64,000 bases of DNA, taken from positions 62,001-126,000 of the forward strand of contig SVEI01000001.1 of assembly GCA_015057445.1 (NCBI GenBank), written 5' to 3'. Position 1 is the stretch's first letter. The number at the start of each line of letters is the position of its first letter. The notes under the pieces were generated by a model. The model searched no databases. It was not told the origin of the DNA and worked only from the letters and a program-made list of their open reading frames with translations. This DNA comes from Lachnospiraceae bacterium (GTDB taxonomy: Bacteria > Bacillota > Clostridia > Lachnospirales > Lachnospiraceae). The position numbers were made by a program, and so were the translations under genes. Shown in pieces: positions 62,858 to 64,000 of the stretch.

Positions 62858-64000
62858 CTAATATATAACTTGATTCTCAACAACTTTAGATGAATCTAAA
62901 ATTATGTTATCGTATACATTAATTTCTTCACCGTTTTTTATTAATGCAAACTCATCAACTGTTTTTATTATTGTAACAAATGTGAACTCAGCAGTACCTC
63001 TATTAGCCAAATAAACACCTTCTAATTTTTTTATTTCCAGCACAGATACTGCTATACTTGACGATGCATCCCCTTCTACCAGTATATCAGTAGCCTTAAA
63101 ACCTTTTGAATCAACATAGGCATATTCTCCAATAATATGGTATACCTTGGTATCAACTTGTGCATTGGTCATTCCTGAACCATCATCCTTTTTTCTTTGG
63201 ACAGAAATTGTAATTTCACTGTCTTCTGTTATTCCTGCGTTTAAACAACTTAACGGAATGGCATATAAATTACCTTCATCATATGCCACAAGCTCTAAAG
63301 ATGACATTGAAATTGTATTCTTTGGAACTAAAACATCTGTATCCTGGAAAAAACTTGGATCAACATAACAATATTCTTCATCTATTTTAAATATAGTAGG
63401 CTCAATTAATGTATTTACTATATTTCCATTTTCATCTCTTCTTTGCACATTAAATCTATTCTCACTACTTTGATTTCCGCCAGCTGTTAAATAATCAACT
63501 GGTATCTTATACACATCTTTTGTAACAAGAGCTGAATTTGGAACTTTTAATCCTTCATCATCATCTCTTATAATCTCTACAGTAAGAAATCTTTCTGCAA
63601 TATAATTATACAAATACTTATCCAAACATATATTAATATATTTACCATCAGCTCCATTAATGATAGTATATGGCATATAAACAACATAACTTGAATTATT
63701 AATTTTAAAACTTATTTGTTCACTCTCTCCTAGATGACTTATTTGCTCATCAGTAATAGGAGCAACAATATTCCATTTTTCATCAGGAATAATCTTAACA
63801 ATATTACTACCAGCAGATACAATTTCTCCAGTTTTTAATGTCTGCTTTGCATATTTTGATTTGTCAAAATCTGAAGCTTTTACTTTTGATATATCATAAT
63901 TCTCATAACCATCGATATAATATGTAACAATTCCACTATAAGTTGATTTAACACCACTTAAATTAGAATATTCGCTAGCAGATATCTGCTGCATCATAAC
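62858..64000 (-). CDS. HlyD-like periplasmic-adaptor-type protein, C-terminal part (start outside window)
   Basis: At least 380 residues visible; the gene continues beyond base 64000, so the membrane anchor and coiled-coil parts are not seen. The visible region starts in a lipoyl/barrel-sandwich half (YSGIVTYYIDGYENY, TLKTGEIVSAGSNIVKII) and continues with beta-rich domains (PNSALV, IPVDYLTAGG). It resembles the HlyD family found beside yggS-sepF in Clostridia, where no transporter partner is evident. A division- or envelope-linked role is inferred from position only. It lies 14 bases before yggS. Confidence 0.75.
   Translation of the reverse strand, partial: VMMQQISASEYSNLSGVKSTYSGIVTYYIDGYENYDISKVKASDFDKSKYAKQTLKTGEIVSAGSNIVKIIPDEKWNIVAPITDEQISHLGESEQISFKINNSSYVVYMPYTIINGADGKYINICLDKYLYNYIAERFLTVEIIRDDDEGLKVPNSALVTKDVYKIPVDYLTAGGNQSSENRFNVQRRDENGNIVNTLIEPTIFKIDEEYCYVDPSFFQDTDVLVPKNTISMSSLELVAYDEGNLYAIPLSCLNAGITEDSEITISVQRKKDDGSGMTNAQVDTKVYHIIGEYAYVDSKGFKATDILVEGDASSSIAVSVLEIKKLEGVYLANRGTAEFTFVTIIKTVDEFALIKNGEEINVYDNIILDSSKVVENQVIY

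Overview
The window looks like a 64 kb piece of a low-GC (about one third G+C) Firmicutes chromosome, most probably a member of the Lachnospiraceae (Clostridia; Butyrivibrio, Pseudobutyrivibrio or Roseburia-like). Reasons: AT-rich codon use, strong AGGAGG ribosome binding sites, vegetative promoters of the TTGACA-17-TATAAT type, a Prp protease next to an N-terminally extended L27, the radical SAM / radical SAM-linked / RNase G / rplU run, yqfC-yqfD-phoH-ybeY, and a SepF-DivIVA division cluster. This placement is inference from gene content and order. I saw no prophage, insertion sequence, CRISPR array, rRNA or tRNA. Almost everything is core chromosome.

Layout. 1-7 kb: 3' end of polA, coaE, an FtsA-like ATPase with a repeated C-terminal part, and a membrane GGDEF protein. 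7-15 kb: ackA, rpmF, plsX-rnc-smc-ftsY (lipid synthesis, RNA processing, chromosome condensation, protein targeting). 15-20 kb: ilvA, an ASKHA protein, YycJ, an ACT protein and a PFL/DUF711 protein, followed by a striking cloverleaf-shaped inverted-repeat element (20037-20177). 20-30 kb: radical SAM pair, RNase G, L21-Prp-L27, obgE, yhbY, nadD, yqeK, rsfS (ribosome assembly and NAD synthesis), then an HD-type signalling protein. 30.5-31.5 kb: lexA, with two LexA boxes overlapping its promoter, divergent from the histidine genes. 31-38 kb: hisZ-G-D, two paralogous small membrane proteins, hisB and an unusual three-part hisIE, then a 46-residue membrane protein and alaS. 40-46 kb: clpP, rpsU, yqfC-yqfD-phoH-ybeY, a YerB-like lipoprotein. 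46-52 kb: two flavoproteins, proB-DUF896-fau-proA. 52-56 kb: a MoxR/VWA pair, a patatin-like lipase, a cytidylate-kinase-like protein.

From 56.1 kb on, the orientation flips. All genes to the left except lexA are on the plus strand; all to the right except one 67-residue ORF are on the minus strand. Exactly at the flip lies a XerS-like single tyrosine recombinase (56143-57201, minus) and, touching its stop codon, a 28-29 bp site whose two half-sites resemble bacterial dif (56114-56142). I read this as a candidate chromosome-dimer-resolution locus at or near the replication terminus, and it is the most interesting thing in the window. To the right follow rluD, lspA, aroB, divIVA, sepF, a YggS PLP protein and the C-terminal part of an HlyD-like protein, a cell-envelope and division cluster.

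Limits: functions are assigned from recognisable motifs and gene order only. Promoters, terminators and RNA folds were found by eye, and nothing was searched against a database.
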